Assembly: GCF_003050615.1 (NCBI RefSeq)
Contig: NZ_NWBU01000009.1
Coordinates: forward strand, 186,001-250,000
Length of the DNA stretch: 64,000 bases
Origin: Sphingomonas oleivorans
GTDB lineage: Bacteria; Pseudomonadota; Alphaproteobacteria; Sphingomonadales; Sphingomonadaceae
Direction of reading: 5' to 3'
Every line of letters begins with the position of its first letter. Position 1 is the first letter of the stretch. The notes beneath the pieces were generated by a model. That model saw only the letters and a list, made by a program, of their open reading frames with translations. It was not told the DNA's origin and made no database searches. The translations under genes were made by a program, and so were the position numbers. Shown piece after piece: positions 9,925 to 22,520 of this stretch.

Positions 9925-10317
9925 ATGTCGCGCAATCCGGGGCGGCCGCTGTCACCGCATCTGACGATCTGGAAATGGGGGCCGCATATGGCGGTTTCCA
10001 TCTTGCATCGTGCCACGGGTTCCGCGCTGGCGATCATTGGCGGCATCGGCTTCGTCTGGTGGCTGGTCGCACTTGCGAGCGGCCCTGAAGCCTATGCCAC
10101 CTTCCTCAAGGTCGCGACCTCGCCGATCGGCTGGATCGTCGCGATCGGGCTGAGCTGGTCCTTCTTCCAGCATATGTTCTCGGGCATCCGCCACCTGCTG
10201 CTCGATACGGGCGCGGGCTATGAGCTCAAGACCAACCGGGCCTGGGCGATCGCCACCATGGTCGGATCGACCGTCGTCACCGCGCTCGTCTGGGCGCCGA
10301 TCATCGCGAGGCACTGA
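9925..10317 (+). CDS. sdhC: succinate dehydrogenase cytochrome b556 subunit
   Basis: Membrane anchor of complex II, 130 residues with three transmembrane helices. Family motifs are visible: RPLSPHLTIW, SILHRATGSAL and HMFSGIRHLLLDTG, the last containing the haem-ligand histidine. A strong ribosome site GGGAGGA precedes the ATG. It overlaps sdhD by one base (TGATG). Confidence 0.95.
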   Translation: MSRNPGRPLSPHLTIWKWGPHMAVSILHRATGSALAIIGGIGFVWWLVALASGPEAYATFLKVATSPIGWIVAIGLSWSFFQHMFSGIRHLLLDTGAGYELKTNRAWAIATMVGSTVVTALVWAPIIARH

Positions 10318-10703
10318 TGGGTACGGGAACGGGCATCGGCCGCGTCCGCGGGCTTGGTTCGGCCAAGTCGGGCGCGCATCACTGGTGGCTTCAGCGCGTC
10401 ACCGCGGCGGGCAATCTCCTGCTCGTCCTGTGGTTCGTCGTATCGCTCCTTCGGCTGCCGCTGATGGATCATAAGGTCGTCTATCTGTGGCTCGCCTCGC
10501 CGCTCAACGCGGTGCTGCTGATCCTGATGGTGATCAACACATTCTGGCATTTCCGGCTGGGGCTGCAGGTCGTGCTGGAGGATTATCAGCATGACCAGAC
10601 GAAGATACTCGGCCTGATCCTGCTCAATTTCTATGCGATCGGCGGCGGCGCGCTGGCGATCTTCTCGATCCTCAAGATCGCGTTCGGGGGAGTGCCCGCC
10701 TGA
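10317..10703 (+). CDS. sdhD: succinate dehydrogenase hydrophobic membrane anchor subunit
   Basis: 128-residue membrane protein with three predicted helices that pairs with SdhC to hold haem and quinone. The segment [13 protein letters not shown] and the [16 protein letters not shown] stretch are typical of alphaproteobacterial SdhD. Its start overlaps the sdhC stop by one base and its stop overlaps the sdhA start by one base, indicating coupled translation. Confidence 0.93.
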   Translation: MGTGTGIGRVRGLGSAKSGAHHWWLQRVTAAGNLLLVLWFVVSLLRLPLMDHKVVYLWLASPLNAVLLILMVINTFWHFRLGLQVVLEDYQHDQTKILGLILLNFYAIGGGALAIFSILKIAFGGVPA

Positions 10704-12490
10704 TGGCCGAGGCTTATAAGATCATCGATCATATCTATGATGCCGTCGTCGTCGGCGCGGGCGGATCGGGCCTGCGCGCCACGATGGGCATCGCCGAAAG
10801 CGGCCTCAAGACCGCCTGCATCACCAAGGTGTTCCCCACGCGTTCGCACACGGTGGCGGCGCAGGGCGGCATTGCCGCCTCGCTCGGCAATATGGGGCCG
10901 GATCATTGGACCTGGCATATGTACGACACCGTCAAGGGGTCGGACTGGCTGGGCGATCAGGACGCGATCGAATATCTGTGCCGCGAGGCGCCCGCCGCCG
11001 TCTATGAGCTGGAACATGCCGGCGTGCCGTTCAGCCGCACGAATGAAGGCAAGATCTATCAGCGTCCCTTCGGCGGCATGATGCAGAATATGGGCCAGGG
11101 CCCGGCCGCGCAGCGCACCTGCGCCGCCGCCGACCGCACCGGCCATGCCATGCTTCATGCGCTCTATCAGCAGAGCCTGAAATATGACGCCGACTTCTTC
11201 GTCGAATATTTCGCGCTCGATCTGATCATGGAAGGCGGCGAATGCCGTGGCGTGATCGCCATGTGCATGGAAGACGGCACGATCCACCGCTTCCGCAGCC
11301 ATGCGACCGTGCTCGCCACGGGCGGCTATGGTCGCTGCTATTTCTCCGCCACCTCGGCGCATACCTGCACCGGCGACGGCGGCGGCATGGTGCTGCGCGC
11401 AGGGCTGCCGCTGCAAGACATGGAATTCGTCCAGTTCCACCCGACCGGCATCTATGGCGCGGGCGTGCTCATCACCGAGGGCGCGCGTGGCGAGGGCGGC
11501 TATCTCACCAATAGCGAAGGCGAGCGCTTCATGGAGCGCTATGCCCCGTCCGCCAAGGATCTCGCCTCGCGCGACGTCGTCTCGCGTTCGATGGCGATGG
11601 AGATTCGCGAAGGGCGCGGCGTCGGCAAGAACAAGGACCATATCTACCTGCACCTCGATCATATCGATGCGAAGGTGCTGGCCGAGCGGCTGCCGGGCAT
11701 CACCGAGACGGGCAAGATCTTCGCGGGCGTCGATCTCACGCGCCAGCCGCTGCCCGTCACGCCGACCGTCCACTATAATATGGGCGGCATCCCGACCAAC
11801 TATCATGGCGAGGTGGTGACGCTGAAGGACGGCAATCCGGACACGGTCGTCCCCGGCCTGTTCGCGGTGGGCGAGGCGGCCTGCGTCTCGGTCCATGGCG
11901 CGAACCGCCTCGGCTCCAATTCGCTGATCGACCTCGTCGTGTTCGGCCGCGCCGCCGGCCATCGCATCGCCGAGATTATCCAGCCCGGCACCAAGCACCG
12001 GCCCGTCGTGGCTGCGGCGGACGAGGCCGCGCTCACCCGCCTCGATCGTTATCGTCATGCCAAGGGCGGCTCGCCCACGGCGGAGATCCGCCTGGAGATG
12101 CAGCGGACGATGCAGGCCGACTGCGCCGTCTTCCGCACGGCCAAGACGCTGGGCGAGGGCATCGAGAAGATCGACCGCGTCTATACGCGTCTCGAGGATG
12201 TGGGCGTCACCGATCGGTCGCTGATCTGGAACACCGACCTGATCGAGACGCTCGAGCTCGACAACATGCTGCCGCAGGCGGTCGTCACCATGCATTCGGC
12301 CGCGAACCGCAAGGAAAGCCGCGGCGCGCACATGCATGAGGATTTCCCGAACCGCGACGATGCGAACTGGATGAAGCATACCATCAGCTGGTTCGATAAA
12401 GGCTCGGTCTCGATCGATTATCGGCCGGTGCACGATTACACGCTCACCGACGATATCGACTATATCAAGCCGAAGGCGCGGGTGTACTGA
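10703..12490 (+). CDS. sdhA: succinate dehydrogenase flavoprotein subunit
   Basis: Catalytic subunit of complex II, 595 residues, oxidising succinate to fumarate. The N-terminal FAD motif [14 protein letters not shown] is followed by the covalent-FAD histidine in [11 protein letters not shown]. The active-site region [21 protein letters not shown] is complete, as is the C-terminal helical domain. The last 26 bases overlap the tail of a glycosyltransferase gene on the other strand, so sdhB is separated from sdhA by about 1.3 kb. Confidence 0.96.
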   Translation: MAEAYKIIDHIYDAVVVGAGGSGLRATMGIAESGLKTACITKVFPTRSHTVAAQGGIAASLGNMGPDHWTWHMYDTVKGSDWLGDQDAIEYLCREAPAAVYELEHAGVPFSRTNEGKIYQRPFGGMMQNMGQGPAAQRTCAAADRTGHAMLHALYQQSLKYDADFFVEYFALDLIMEGGECRGVIAMCMEDGTIHRFRSHATVLATGGYGRCYFSATSAHTCTGDGGGMVLRAGLPLQDMEFVQFHPTGIYGAGVLITEGARGEGGYLTNSEGERFMERYAPSAKDLASRDVVSRSMAMEIREGRGVGKNKDHIYLHLDHIDAKVLAERLPGITETGKIFAGVDLTRQPLPVTPTVHYNMGGIPTNYHGEVVTLKDGNPDTVVPGLFAVGEAACVSVHGANRLGSNSLIDLVVFGRAAGHRIAEIIQPGTKHRPVVAAADEAALTRLDRYRHAKGGSPTAEIRLEMQRTMQADCAVFRTAKTLGEGIEKIDRVYTRLEDVGVTDRSLIWNTDLIETLELDNMLPQAVVTMHSAANRKESRGAHMHEDFPNRDDANWMKHTISWFDKGSVSIDYRPVHDYTLTDDIDYIKPKARVY

Positions 12491-13622
12491 TCGGCCGGCG
12501 GCGGCGTTCGGCGGACTTGGCCTCGGCCAGTTCGGCGATGGCTGCCGCCGACAGCGCGAGCGAGCGTTCGAGGCCATAGGCTTCGATCCGGTCGCCGGGG
12601 CGGATCGCATCGGCGGAGATCTGGCGGAGGATGGCCGCGGCGAAGGCGTCCACATCGCCAGCCGGCGCGAGCATGCCGTCCCGCCCGTTGCGCAGCACGG
12701 TCGCCGCGTCGCCCGCCGAGCGGCTGACGACCAGGGGCAGGTTCAGCGCCATCGCCTCGAGCAGGGCCATCGACGAGCCTTCCCAGCGCGAGCTGAGCGC
12801 GAATGCCGAGGCGCGGGCGAGCCAGGCGAACACATTGTTCGTCTCGCCCGCGAGCAGGAGCGACTCGGCCAGCCCCTCCTCGGCGGCAATTTCCCGGAGC
12901 CCCGCGGCAAGCGATGCGCTGCCGCCCCCGAGGATGACCAGCCGGATCGGCCTCTGCCGGTTGACCGCCGCCGCCGCCCGGATCAGCGTCGGGAAATCCT
13001 TTTGCGCGTGCAGCCGCCCGATCGACAGGATCACCGGAATGTCCGCGTCGAGCCAGGGATGCGGCGAAGGAGCGGTTCCGAGCGCACGGGCCCGAACAGG
13101 ATCGACGCCGTTTGGAACGATGATCGCCCGGCCGTCGGCAAGCGTGGGCGCGAAGACCGGTGATCTTCCCGTCGCTGTGCCCACCAGCAGTAGCCTGTCC
13201 GCCTGATTCGCGATCAGCCCGGCCTTCATGCGCCGGATGAAGGATGTTCCATCGCCGTCGCGATCGATCGCGTTGCTGATTCGATAGGCCCGGCGGAGGC
13301 CGGGAATGCCGAGGCTCGCAAGCCAGGGCGCGAAATGCCCGCGATTGCCGGCGGAAAGGATCGCGTCCGGCCGTTCGGCAAGGATTGTCCGGCGGAGGCG
13401 CCAGGCGGTTTCCCATAGGCCGGGCGCGGGCCGTTCCGCCGTGCAGAGCGTTTCATGCCGGAAGCGTGCCTGTGCGAGCTCGCCCGAGAAGAGGCCTGCG
13501 CCATGGCCCGACAGGAGGAGCACATCGTGCGACAGTGCCAGCCGGGCCGCGATCGAAAGTGCGTTGCGCACCACGCCGCTGGATCGCAGATCATGAACGT
13601 AAATCAGGACTCGGCCGCGCAT
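12465..13622 (-). CDS. GT4-family glycosyltransferase
   Basis: 385-residue GT-B glycosyltransferase. The N-terminal domain starts [23 protein letters not shown]. The C-terminal donor-binding domain shows [20 protein letters not shown] and the E-x7-E type signature [20 protein letters not shown]. Such enzymes add sugars to lipopolysaccharide, exopolysaccharide or small molecules; the acceptor is not predictable. It lies alone, opposite to and inside the sdh cluster, overlapping the end of sdhA by 26 bases, with no polysaccharide genes around it. Confidence 0.85.
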   Translation of the reverse strand: MRGRVLIYVHDLRSSGVVRNALSIAARLALSHDVLLLSGHGAGLFSGELAQARFRHETLCTAERPAPGLWETAWRLRRTILAERPDAILSAGNRGHFAPWLASLGIPGLRRAYRISNAIDRDGDGTSFIRRMKAGLIANQADRLLLVGTATGRSPVFAPTLADGRAIIVPNGVDPVRARALGTAPSPHPWLDADIPVILSIGRLHAQKDFPTLIRAAAAVNRQRPIRLVILGGGSASLAAGLREIAAEEGLAESLLLAGETNNVFAWLARASAFALSSRWEGSSMALLEAMALNLPLVVSRSAGDAATVLRNGRDGMLAPAGDVDAFAAAILRQISADAIRPGDRIEAYGLERSLALSAAAIAELAEAKSAERRRRPISTPAPSA

Positions 13623-13792
13623 CTGCTCGCCTTTGGAACTCTGAACTCGCCGCCGGAACGGCCGTGCGGCAGGCCGAGCGTAGATGGCTTCGGCGACAGA
13701 TTGAGGACGGACGGCCTCTCGGGCGATCCACGGCCTTTCACCCTGTGGAATTTGGCGCTATCGGGATCGCAACCACGAGGAAAAGCACAGCG

Positions 13793-14578
13793 ATGGCCGA
13801 ATTCGCACTCCCGAAGAACTCGAAGATCCGGAAGCAGGGCAAGGTTCACAAGGCTGCGCCGGACGCGAAGAGCGTCAAGACGTTCAAGGTCTATCGTTAC
13901 GATCCCGACTCGGGCGAGAATCCGCGCTACGACACGTTCGAGCTCGATCTCGACGAGACCGGCCCGATGGTGCTGGATGCCCTCATCAAGATAAAGAGCG
14001 AGCAGGATCCGTCGCTCACCTTCCGCCGCTCCTGTCGCGAGGGGATTTGCGGCTCCTGCTCGATGAACATCGATGGCAGGAATGGCCTCGCCTGCACCAC
14101 CGCGATCGAGGATTGCAAAGGCGAGGTGCGGATCACGCCGCTGCCGCACATGGACGTGATCAAGGATCTCGTGCCCGATTTTACGCATTTCTATGCGCAA
14201 TATGCCTCGATCCAGCCCTGGCTGAAGACGGTGACGCCCACGCCTTCGGGCAAGGAGCGGCTCCAGTCGCCGGAGGATCGCGCCAAGCTCGACGGGCTTT
14301 ACGAGTGCATCCTCTGTGCCTGCTGCTCGACCTCCTGCCCGAGCTATTGGTGGAACAGCGACAAGTTTCTGGGGCCGGCGATCCTGCTCCAGGCCTATCG
14401 CTGGCTCGCCGACAGCCGCGACGAATTTACGGGCGAGCGGCTCGACGAGCTCGAGGATCCGTTCCGCCTCTATCGCTGCCACACGATCATGAACTGCTCG
14501 AACGTCTGTCCCAAGGGGCTGTCCCCGGCGCGCGCGATCGCGGAAGTGAAGAAGATGGTGGTGGAGCGCCAGCTCTGA
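13793..14578 (+). CDS. sdhB: succinate dehydrogenase iron-sulfur subunit
   Basis: 261-residue iron-sulfur protein that passes electrons from SdhA to quinone. The [2Fe-2S] cysteines lie in [16 protein letters not shown] with a later Cys at [10 protein letters not shown]. The [4Fe-4S]/[3Fe-4S] cysteines lie in [16 protein letters not shown] and [17 protein letters not shown]. The ATG at 13793 follows CACGAGGAAAAG. Because a minus-strand gene separates it from sdhA, it needs its own promoter in 13623-13792. Confidence 0.95.
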   Translation: MAEFALPKNSKIRKQGKVHKAAPDAKSVKTFKVYRYDPDSGENPRYDTFELDLDETGPMVLDALIKIKSEQDPSLTFRRSCREGICGSCSMNIDGRNGLACTTAIEDCKGEVRITPLPHMDVIKDLVPDFTHFYAQYASIQPWLKTVTPTPSGKERLQSPEDRAKLDGLYECILCACCSTSCPSYWWNSDKFLGPAILLQAYRWLADSRDEFTGERLDELEDPFRLYRCHTIMNCSNVCPKGLSPARAIAEVKKMVVERQL

Positions 14579-14594
14579 CGGGCGCCCGGGCAGC

Positions 14595-15041
14595 GTGACG
14601 GACAGTCGATACGGGTTCGTCCCGGATGCCGAGAATGCGGGCTGGCTTGTCCGGCCCGCAAGCGACGGCACGGGATTCGCCGATATTTTCGGGGATATCC
14701 GGCTTCGCATCGAAGGCGACCGCAGCGTGCGCATGCGGCTCGACACGCATGATGGCCAGCGCAATCTCAACGGCACGGTGCATGGCGGCTTTCTGCTCGC
14801 CGCGATCGATCAATCCTATTTCATCGCGACGATAGCGCTCGGCATCTCGGGCGGGCTGGGCGGCGTCACCGTCGACAGCGCGACCCAGTTTCTGCGCACC
14901 GTCTCGATCGGGCCGCCGATCGAGCTTGTGGTCGAGTTGCTGCGGGAGACGGGCCGGATGATCTTCCTGCGCGGGCTGGTCGAGCAAGAGGGGGAAGCGG
15001 TCGCCGCTTTCTCCGGCACGCTGCGCAAGGCGCGCGGATGA
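14595..15041 (+). CDS. PaaI-type hotdog thioesterase
   Basis: 148-residue single hotdog-fold protein. The motif NGTVHGGFLLAAIDQS is the PaaI/4HBT signature (HGG followed by an acidic residue on the helix). GTG start 17 bases after sdhB. It probably hydrolyses acyl- or aryl-CoA esters; the substrate is unknown. It overlaps zapE by 4 bases (ATGA). Confidence 0.82.
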   Translation: MTDSRYGFVPDAENAGWLVRPASDGTGFADIFGDIRLRIEGDRSVRMRLDTHDGQRNLNGTVHGGFLLAAIDQSYFIATIALGISGGLGGVTVDSATQFLRTVSIGPPIELVVELLRETGRMIFLRGLVEQEGEAVAAFSGTLRKARG

Positions 15042-16147
15042 CGGACGTCATTGCGCGCTACGACCGGTTGATCGAGGCAGGCGAGCTCCGGCCGGACCCC
15101 GATCAGCGCGCCACGGTCGAACGACTCGACCGCCTCGCCGCGGAACTGGCCGCGCCGGTGAAGCAAAGCTTCCTCGCCCGTCTGGCGGGCAAGGCGCCGC
15201 CGCGCCCGCGCGGCCTCTATATGTGGGGCGGGGTCGGGCGCGGCAAATCGATGCTGATGGACCTGTTCTTCGGCTGCGTCTCCATTTCGCCCAAGCGCCG
15301 CGTCCATTTCCACGAATTCATGATCGAGGTGCATGACCGGCTTCGTGCCGAGCGGGCGAAGGAGAAGGGCGATCCGATCGCCGCGGTCGTCGCCGTGATC
15401 GCCGGCGAGGCGGAATTGCTCTGCTTCGACGAGATGGTCGTCAACAACAGCGCCGATGCGATGATCCTCAGCCGGCTGTTCACCGGCCTGATGAATGCGG
15501 GCGTCACGGTCGTCACCACATCCAACCGGCCGCCCGCGGACCTCTATAAGGACGGGCTCAATCGCGAGCATTTCCTGCCCTTCATCGCGTTGATCGAGCG
15601 GCGACTCGATGTCCTGCCGCTGAACGGCCCGACCGACTATCGCCTCGCGAGACTCGGGGGGCATCCGACCTGGCATGTGCCGATCGGCCCGGTGGCGACC
15701 GCTGCGGTGCGGCATGCCTTTTTCCGCCTGACCGACTATCCGCCGGAGGATCGGGCCAATGTGCCCTCGGAGGATATCAAGGTGCCGGGCGGGCGGATGC
15801 TGCACGTTCCCAAGGCGCTCAAGGGCGTTGCCGTCTTCTCCTTCAAGCGGCTGTGCGGGGAGCCGCGCGGCGCGGCCGATTATCTCGCCATCGCGCGCCA
15901 TTATCATACTGTAATCATTGTCGCTATTCCGATCATGGGGCCGGACAGGCGCAATGAGGCGGCGCGATTCAAGGTGCTGATCGACGCCTTATACGAGCAT
16001 AAGGTGAAGCTTCTCGCCACGGCGGATGCCGAGCCCGAGGCGCTCTACCCGTCGGGCGATGGCGCGTTCGAGTTCGAGCGCACCGTTTCGCGCCTCATGG
16101 AGATGCAGTCGGAAGACTATCTCGCCGCCGGCCATGGCAGGGCGTGA
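15038..16147 (+). CDS. zapE: cell division protein ZapE (AFG1-like ATPase)
   Basis: 369-residue AFG1/ZapE-type ATPase. Walker A is GGVGRGKS (Lys70) and Walker B is LLCFDEM. In E. coli ZapE binds FtsZ rings; the mitochondrial homologue AFG1/LACE1 assists turnover of respiratory proteins. Sitting between sdhB and mdh is usual for alphaproteobacteria, and a link to respiratory complexes would fit. Overlaps the thioesterase gene by 4 bases. Confidence 0.9.
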   Translation: MTDVIARYDRLIEAGELRPDPDQRATVERLDRLAAELAAPVKQSFLARLAGKAPPRPRGLYMWGGVGRGKSMLMDLFFGCVSISPKRRVHFHEFMIEVHDRLRAERAKEKGDPIAAVVAVIAGEAELLCFDEMVVNNSADAMILSRLFTGLMNAGVTVVTTSNRPPADLYKDGLNREHFLPFIALIERRLDVLPLNGPTDYRLARLGGHPTWHVPIGPVATAAVRHAFFRLTDYPPEDRANVPSEDIKVPGGRMLHVPKALKGVAVFSFKRLCGEPRGAADYLAIARHYHTVIIVAIPIMGPDRRNEAARFKVLIDALYEHKVKLLATADAEPEALYPSGDGAFEFERTVSRLMEMQSEDYLAAGHGRA

Positions 16148-16311
16148 CAGCCATTTTTGCCGCTTTCCTCGCGACTGCGAAAAACTTGTCGCTGGGGCGC
16201 ATGCGAGCGGTTGCCCCGGGGGGTTCATGGGTCTAAGCGGACGCGTCGTTCGTGGCGGTGCGCTGCCGTGCTGCCGCGTCACTCAAGAGGATGGCTAAAC
16301 GGGGGCACTAG

Positions 16312-17274
<963 letters not shown>

Positions 17275-17322
17275 TCCGCTCCTTCCGCTCGCCTCACCAG
17301 ATCAAGAAGGCATCTGAAATCC

Positions 17323-18207
17323 ATGTCGATCCTCGTCAACGCGAACACCAAGGTCATCACCCAGGGCATCACCGGCAGCCAGGGTACCTTCCACTCCGAA
17401 CAGGCGCTGGCCTATGGCACCAAGGTCGTCGGCGGCGTCACCCCGGGCAAGGGCGGTACGACGCATATCGGCGTTCCCGTCTTCGACACCGTCAAGGAAG
17501 CGGTGAAGGTCACGGGCGCCGACGCTTCCGTAATCTATGTTCCGCCGCCCTTCGCGGCCGACTCGATCCTTGAGGCGATCGACGCCGAGGTGCCGCTGAT
17601 CGTGGCGATCACCGAGGGCATTCCGGTGCTCGACATGGTGCGCGTCAAGCGGGCTTTGTCCGGTTCCAAGTCGCGCCTGATCGGTCCGAACTGCCCGGGC
17701 GTCCTCACGCCGGGTGAATGCAAGATCGGCATCATGCCGGGCTCGATCTTCTCCAAGGGATCGGTCGGTGTTGTCTCCCGTTCAGGTACGCTTACCTATG
17801 AGGCGGTGTTCCAGACCACCGCGATCGGCCTCGGCCAGACCACGGCGGTCGGCATCGGTGGCGATCCGGTCAACGGCACCAACTTCATCGACGTGCTCGA
17901 GCTCTTCCTTGCGGACGATGATACCAAGTCGATCATCATGATCGGCGAGATCGGCGGCTCGGCCGAGGAGGAAGCGGCGCAGTTCCTGAAGGATGAGGCG
18001 AAGCGTGGCCGCAAGAAGCCGATGGCCGGCTTCATCGCGGGCCGCACGGCGCCCCCGGGGCGGCGCATGGGTCATGCCGGTGCGATCGTTTCCGGTGGCC
18101 AGGGCGGCGCCGAGGACAAGATTGCGGCGATGGAAGAGGCGGGAATCCGGGTGGCGGCGAGCCCCTCGGAACTCGGCACGACCCTCGCGGAGGTGCTCAA
18201 GGGTTGA
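17323..18207 (+). CDS. sucD: succinate-CoA ligase alpha subunit
   Basis: 294-residue alpha subunit of succinyl-CoA synthetase. CoA-binding motif [14 protein letters not shown] at the N-terminus; the phosphorylated histidine is His251 in [13 protein letters not shown]. In many alphaproteobacteria the order is mdh-sucC-sucD-sucA. Here sucD directly follows mdh with a 48-base gap and the beta subunit sucC is absent from the window. The protein itself looks intact. Confidence 0.95.
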   Translation: MSILVNANTKVITQGITGSQGTFHSEQALAYGTKVVGGVTPGKGGTTHIGVPVFDTVKEAVKVTGADASVIYVPPPFAADSILEAIDAEVPLIVAITEGIPVLDMVRVKRALSGSKSRLIGPNCPGVLTPGECKIGIMPGSIFSKGSVGVVSRSGTLTYEAVFQTTAIGLGQTTAVGIGGDPVNGTNFIDVLELFLADDDTKSIIMIGEIGGSAEEEAAQFLKDEAKRGRKKPMAGFIAGRTAPPGRRMGHAGAIVSGGQGGAEDKIAAMEEAGIRVAASPSELGTTLAEVLKG

Positions 18208-18286
18208 TTGGGAAGCACCGCCGCATCACGTCCGGGTCGGTGGGTGGCCTGGACGCTGAGTGCGGCGGAATGGCAAGGATGGAAAA

Positions 18287-21208
18287 ATGGGTATCGAGGG
18301 TATCGGCTTCGATGGGCTCGAGGGTGTAAGTCCTTCATTTGTAGAGGCGTTGTACCAGCGATACCGCGCCGATCCACAGAGCGTCGATGGTGATTGGCGA
18401 GGCTATTTCGCCGGATTGGAAACGACGGTTTCGGGGCCGAGCTGGGCCCGCCCCAATTGGCCGCTGTCGGACACGGATGCGCTGACCGCGGGGCTTGATC
18501 CCACGCAGATGGCGGTCGAGCCCAAGCCGGCCAAGGGCGCCAAGCCCGCCGTCGCTCCTGCTCCTGCCGCCGCCGTGGCGCCCGCAGCGCCTTCGGCTGA
18601 TGCGATCGCCCGCGCCGCGGGGGATTCGATCCGGGCGCAGATGCTGATCCGCACCTATCGCGTGCGCGGTCATCTCCTCGCCAATCTCGATCCGCTGGGC
18701 CTGGCCCGCCGCGAGACGCCGGGCGACCTGACGCCCGAATTTCACGGCTTCACCGAAGCCGATATGGATCGGCCCATCTATCTCGGCGGCACGCTCGGCT
18801 TCGAGACGGCGACGGTGCGCGAGCTGCTGAAGGTGCTTCGCGCCAATTATTGCGGCCATGTCGGCCTCGAATATATGCATATCGGCGATGTCGAGGAGCG
18901 CCGTTTCCTGCAGGCCCGGATGGAGGGTCGCGACAAGGAGATCCACTTCACGCCCGAGGGCAAGAAGGCGATTCTCAACAAGGTGATCGAAGCCGAGCAG
19001 TGGGAGAAGTTCCTCGGCCGCAAATATGTCGGCACGAAGCGCTTCGGCCTCGATGGCGGCGAGTCGATGATCCCCGCGCTCGAAGCCGTCATAAAATATG
19101 GCGGCCTTTCCGGGATCAGCGAGATGGTGATCGGCATGGCCCATCGCGGCCGGCTGAACGTGCTCACCAATGTCATGGCCAAGCCCTATCGCGCGCTCTT
19201 CAGCGAGTTCGCCGGCGGCTCCGCCAATCCCGAGGATGTCGGCGGTTCGGGCGACGTCAAATATCATCTCGGCACCTCCACCGATCGCGAGTTCGATGGC
19301 GTGAAGGTGCATATGTCGCTGGCACCCAATCCCAGCCATCTCGAAGCGGTCGATCCGGTCGTGCTCGGCAAGGCCCGCGCGAAGCAGACCAAGCTCGACG
19401 ATCTGAAGCGCGAGAAGGTGCTGCCCATCTTGCTCCATGGCGACGCGGCCTTTGCCGGCCAGGGCATCATCATGGAATGTTTCGGCTTCTCCGGCCTCGC
19501 CGGCTATTCCACCGGCGGCACGGTCCATTTCGTGATCAACAATCAGGTGGGCTTCACCACCTCGCCGCAATTCGCGCGCTCCTCGCCCTATCCGTCGGAT
19601 ATCGCGAAGATGGTGCAGGCGCCGATCCTGCATGTGAATGGCGACGATCCGGAAGCGGTGACCTTCGCCTGCAAGCTGGCGACCGATTTCCGTCAGACGT
19701 TCAAGCGCGACGTCGTCATCGACATGTGGTGCTATCGTCGCTTCGGCCATAATGAGAGCGACGAGCCGGGCTTCACCCAGCCGCTGATGTATGACGCGAT
19801 CAAGGCGCATCCGCCGGTATCGAAAATCTATGGCGACCGGCTGATCGCCGAGGGCGTGATCGATCAGGAGTGGGTCGACCGCACGCAAAGCGAATTCATC
19901 GCCAAGCTGGAGGCGGAGTTCGAGAGCGCCAAGAGCTACAAGGTCAACAAGGCCGACTGGTTCGAGGGCGACTGGACCGGCTTCGCGGCGCCGCGCGAGG
20001 CGATCACCGAGCGGCGTTCGGCCGTCACGGGCATCAAGGCGGAGCAGGTCGACCTGCTGGCGAAGCAGCTCACCACGGTTCCCGAGGGGCTGACGATCCA
20101 CAAGACGCTCGCCCGCATCCTCGAGGCCAAGAAGCAGATGTTCGCTTCGGGCCAGGGTTTCGACTGGGCGACCGCCGAGGCGCTCGCCTTCGGCTCGCTG
20201 CTTCAGGAAGGTTATGGCGTCCGTCTGTCCGGCCAGGATTCGGGCCGCGGCACGTTCAGCCAGCGTCACGCCGTCTGGGTCGATCAGAAGGACGGGCATA
20301 AATATATCCCGCTTTCGGCGCTCGACCGCAAATTCCAGGTGCTGGACAGCCCGCTCTCCGAATTCGGCGTGCTCGGCTTTGAATATGGCTATGCCAGCCA
20401 GGCGCCCAACACGCTGGTACTGTGGGAGGCGCAGTTCGGCGATTTCGCCAATGGCGCGCAGGTGATGATCGATCAGTTCATCGCCGCCGGCGAGGCGAAG
20501 TGGCTGCGCGTCAACGGCCTCGTGATGCTGCTCCCCCATGGCTATGAAGGGCAGGGGCCCGAGCATAGCTCGGCGCGGCTCGAACGTTATCTTCAGCTCT
20601 GCGCCGAAGATAATATGCAGGTCGCCAACTGCACGACGCCGGCCAATTATTTCCACATCCTGCGTCGCCAGATGGTCCGCAAGTTCCGCAAGCCGCTGGT
20701 GATCATGACGCCCAAGTCGCTGCTGCGGCACAAGCTGGCGGTGTCGTCGATCGACGATTTCATCGGTGACAGCAGCTTCCATCGCGTGCTGTGGGATCCC
20801 AAGGCGCCGGCCGATGCGGATGTGAAGCGGCTCGTGCTCTGCTCGGGCAAGGTCTATTACGACCTCGCCGAGGCGCGCGACGCGGCGGGCGATGCCAATA
20901 CGGCGATCGTCCGGCTGGAGCAGATCTATCCCTTCCCGGCGGATGCGATCGCGGAGCTGGTCCAGCGCTGGCCCAATCTCGAAACGGTGGTCTGGGCGCA
21001 GGAAGAGCCGCGCAATAATGGCGCCTGGTTCTTCGTCGAGCCGCTGATCGAGGAAGTCTTGAAGAGCGTGGGGGCAAAGCCCGCCCGCGCAATCTATGCC
21101 GGCCGCAAGGCCTCGGCGGCGACGGCCACCGGTCTCGCCAGAAATCATGCCGTGCAGCAGGCGGCGCTCGTCGCCCAGGCGCTCGGCCACGAAGTAGAGG
21201 ACAAGTGA
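18287..21208 (+). CDS. sucA: 2-oxoglutarate dehydrogenase E1 component
   Basis: 973-residue thiamine-diphosphate E1 subunit of the 2-oxoglutarate dehydrogenase complex. N-terminal E2-interaction segment [21 protein letters not shown], then an Ala/Pro-rich linker (about residues 75-105). The ThDP-binding region contains [15 protein letters not shown] with [11 protein letters not shown], and the C-terminal domain has [23 protein letters not shown] 18287 has AAGGA 8 bases upstream and is preferred to the GTG at 18260. The enzyme feeds succinyl-CoA to SucCD. Confidence 0.95.
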   Translation: MGIEGIGFDGLEGVSPSFVEALYQRYRADPQSVDGDWRGYFAGLETTVSGPSWARPNWPLSDTDALTAGLDPTQMAVEPKPAKGAKPAVAPAPAAAVAPAAPSADAIARAAGDSIRAQMLIRTYRVRGHLLANLDPLGLARRETPGDLTPEFHGFTEADMDRPIYLGGTLGFETATVRELLKVLRANYCGHVGLEYMHIGDVEERRFLQARMEGRDKEIHFTPEGKKAILNKVIEAEQWEKFLGRKYVGTKRFGLDGGESMIPALEAVIKYGGLSGISEMVIGMAHRGRLNVLTNVMAKPYRALFSEFAGGSANPEDVGGSGDVKYHLGTSTDREFDGVKVHMSLAPNPSHLEAVDPVVLGKARAKQTKLDDLKREKVLPILLHGDAAFAGQGIIMECFGFSGLAGYSTGGTVHFVINNQVGFTTSPQFARSSPYPSDIAKMVQAPILHVNGDDPEAVTFACKLATDFRQTFKRDVVIDMWCYRRFGHNESDEPGFTQPLMYDAIKAHPPVSKIYGDRLIAEGVIDQEWVDRTQSEFIAKLEAEFESAKSYKVNKADWFEGDWTGFAAPREAITERRSAVTGIKAEQVDLLAKQLTTVPEGLTIHKTLARILEAKKQMFASGQGFDWATAEALAFGSLLQEGYGVRLSGQDSGRGTFSQRHAVWVDQKDGHKYIPLSALDRKFQVLDSPLSEFGVLGFEYGYASQAPNTLVLWEAQFGDFANGAQVMIDQFIAAGEAKWLRVNGLVMLLPHGYEGQGPEHSSARLERYLQLCAEDNMQVANCTTPANYFHILRRQMVRKFRKPLVIMTPKSLLRHKLAVSSIDDFIGDSSFHRVLWDPKAPADADVKRLVLCSGKVYYDLAEARDAAGDANTAIVRLEQIYPFPADAIAELVQRWPNLETVVWAQEEPRNNGAWFFVEPLIEEVLKSVGAKPARAIYAGRKASAATATGLARNHAVQQAALVAQALGHEVEDK

Positions 21209-21210
21209 CA

Positions 21211-22464
21211 ATGGCGACCGATGTGGTGGTGCCGACGCTCGGCGAATCGATCACGGAAGCGACGCTCGGCCAATGGCTGAAGCAGCCGGGTGAGGCGGTG
21301 AAGGCGGACGAGCCGATCGCCAGCCTGGAGACGGACAAGGTTGCGGTCGATGTGCCTTCGCCGGTCGATGGCGTGATCGGCGAGCTGGTCGCGGCCGAGG
21401 GCGATACGGTGAATGTCGGCGCGGTGATCGCGCGGATCGAGGCGGGCAAGGCCGCTGCCACCAGTGCGACGCCCGCGGTCGAGGATCGCACCGCGGTGGG
21501 CAAGGCCGAGGCCGCTGCCGCGCCGGAGCGCGCCGCCGCCCCCGTCGAGGAGGCGGTCGTGGCGGGCGAGGCGCAGACGCTTTCGCCCTCGGTGCGCCGC
21601 GCGGTGCTCGAATATGGCGTCGATCCGTCCAAGATCCGGGGCACGGGTAAGGATGGCCGCCTGACCAAGGATGATGTGCTGCTCGCCGCCAAGAGTGGAC
21701 AGGCCGAGGCGAAGGTCGCGCCGGCGCCGGCGCCGGTTCCGGCTGCTCCGGCGGCCGCGCCCGCCCGCAAGGAGGAACGCGTCAAGATGACGCGCCTGCG
21801 CAAGACGGTCGCGACCCGGCTCAAGGAAGCGCAGAACACCGCCGCGATGCTAACCACCTTCAACGACGTCGACATGACGGCGGTGATCGAGGCGCGCACC
21901 AAATATAAGGATCTGTTCGAGAAGAAGCATGGTGTCCGCCTGGGCTTCATGGGCTTCTTCGTGAAGGCTGCCGTGCTTGCCGCGCGCGACGTGCCGGCGG
22001 TCAATGCCAAGATCGAGGGCGAGGACATCGTCTATCACGACTATGTCGACGTTTCGGTCGCCGTCTCCGCGCCCAACGGCCTGGTCGTGCCGGTGATCCG
22101 TGATGCGCAGGACAAGTCGGTCGCCGAGATCGAGAAGACGATCGGCGATTTCGGCAAGCGCGCGCGCGAAGGCACGCTCAAGATGGAGGAGATGAAGGGC
22201 GGTACGATCACCATCTCCAACGGTGGTGTATTCGGATCGCTGCTGTCCACGCCGATCATCAATCCGCCGCAGTCCGCCGTGCTCGGTCTCCATCGCATCG
22301 AGGAGCGCCCGGTGGTGGTGAAGGGGCAGATCGTCGCGCGGCCGATGATGTATCTCGCGCTCAGCTACGACCATCGCCTGATCGATGGCCGCGAGGCCGT
22401 CACCTTCCTCGTCGCGCTCAAGAATGCGATCGAGGATCCGACCCGCCTGCTGATCGATCTCTGA
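21211..22464 (+). CDS. sucB: dihydrolipoamide succinyltransferase (E2)
   Basis: 417-residue E2 core of the 2-oxoglutarate dehydrogenase complex. One lipoyl domain with the modified lysine in [14 protein letters not shown], an Ala-rich linker, a peripheral subunit-binding domain ([31 protein letters not shown] region), a second Ala/Pro linker and the catalytic domain with the HxxxD motif in [15 protein letters not shown] 21211 lies 2 bases after the sucA stop. Confidence 0.95.
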   Translation: MATDVVVPTLGESITEATLGQWLKQPGEAVKADEPIASLETDKVAVDVPSPVDGVIGELVAAEGDTVNVGAVIARIEAGKAAATSATPAVEDRTAVGKAEAAAAPERAAAPVEEAVVAGEAQTLSPSVRRAVLEYGVDPSKIRGTGKDGRLTKDDVLLAAKSGQAEAKVAPAPAPVPAAPAAAPARKEERVKMTRLRKTVATRLKEAQNTAAMLTTFNDVDMTAVIEARTKYKDLFEKKHGVRLGFMGFFVKAAVLAARDVPAVNAKIEGEDIVYHDYVDVSVAVSAPNGLVVPVIRDAQDKSVAEIEKTIGDFGKRAREGTLKMEEMKGGTITISNGGVFGSLLSTPIINPPQSAVLGLHRIEERPVVVKGQIVARPMMYLALSYDHRLIDGREAVTFLVALKNAIEDPTRLLIDL

Positions 22465-22496
22465 TTTTTTGTGACATGTCGCCCCGGCGCGGGCCT

Positions 22497-22520
22497 CCCG
22501 TCAAAATCTGCTTTGACGGG
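22497..22520. repeat. stem-loop in the sucB-lpdA gap
   Basis: Perfect 9-bp inverted repeat CCCGTCAAA / TTTGACGGG with a 6-base loop, inside the 147-base gap between sucB and lpdA. There is no T-run after it, so it is a poor intrinsic terminator; it could modulate transcript stability or attenuate lpdA. The rest of the gap looks like a degraded dispersed intergenic repeat (CCGGGATGACGC near 22585). Confidence 0.5.

Noticed and set aside
18260-18286. Upstream GTG start for sucA
   Set aside because: The AAGGA ribosome site lies between this GTG and ATG 18287, so the shorter start is favoured.
18335-21211. Very long open frame (about 958 codons) on the minus strand opposite sucA
   Set aside because: It mirrors sucA, has no family motifs and low-complexity composition. 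High-GC codon bias keeps the antisense frame open.
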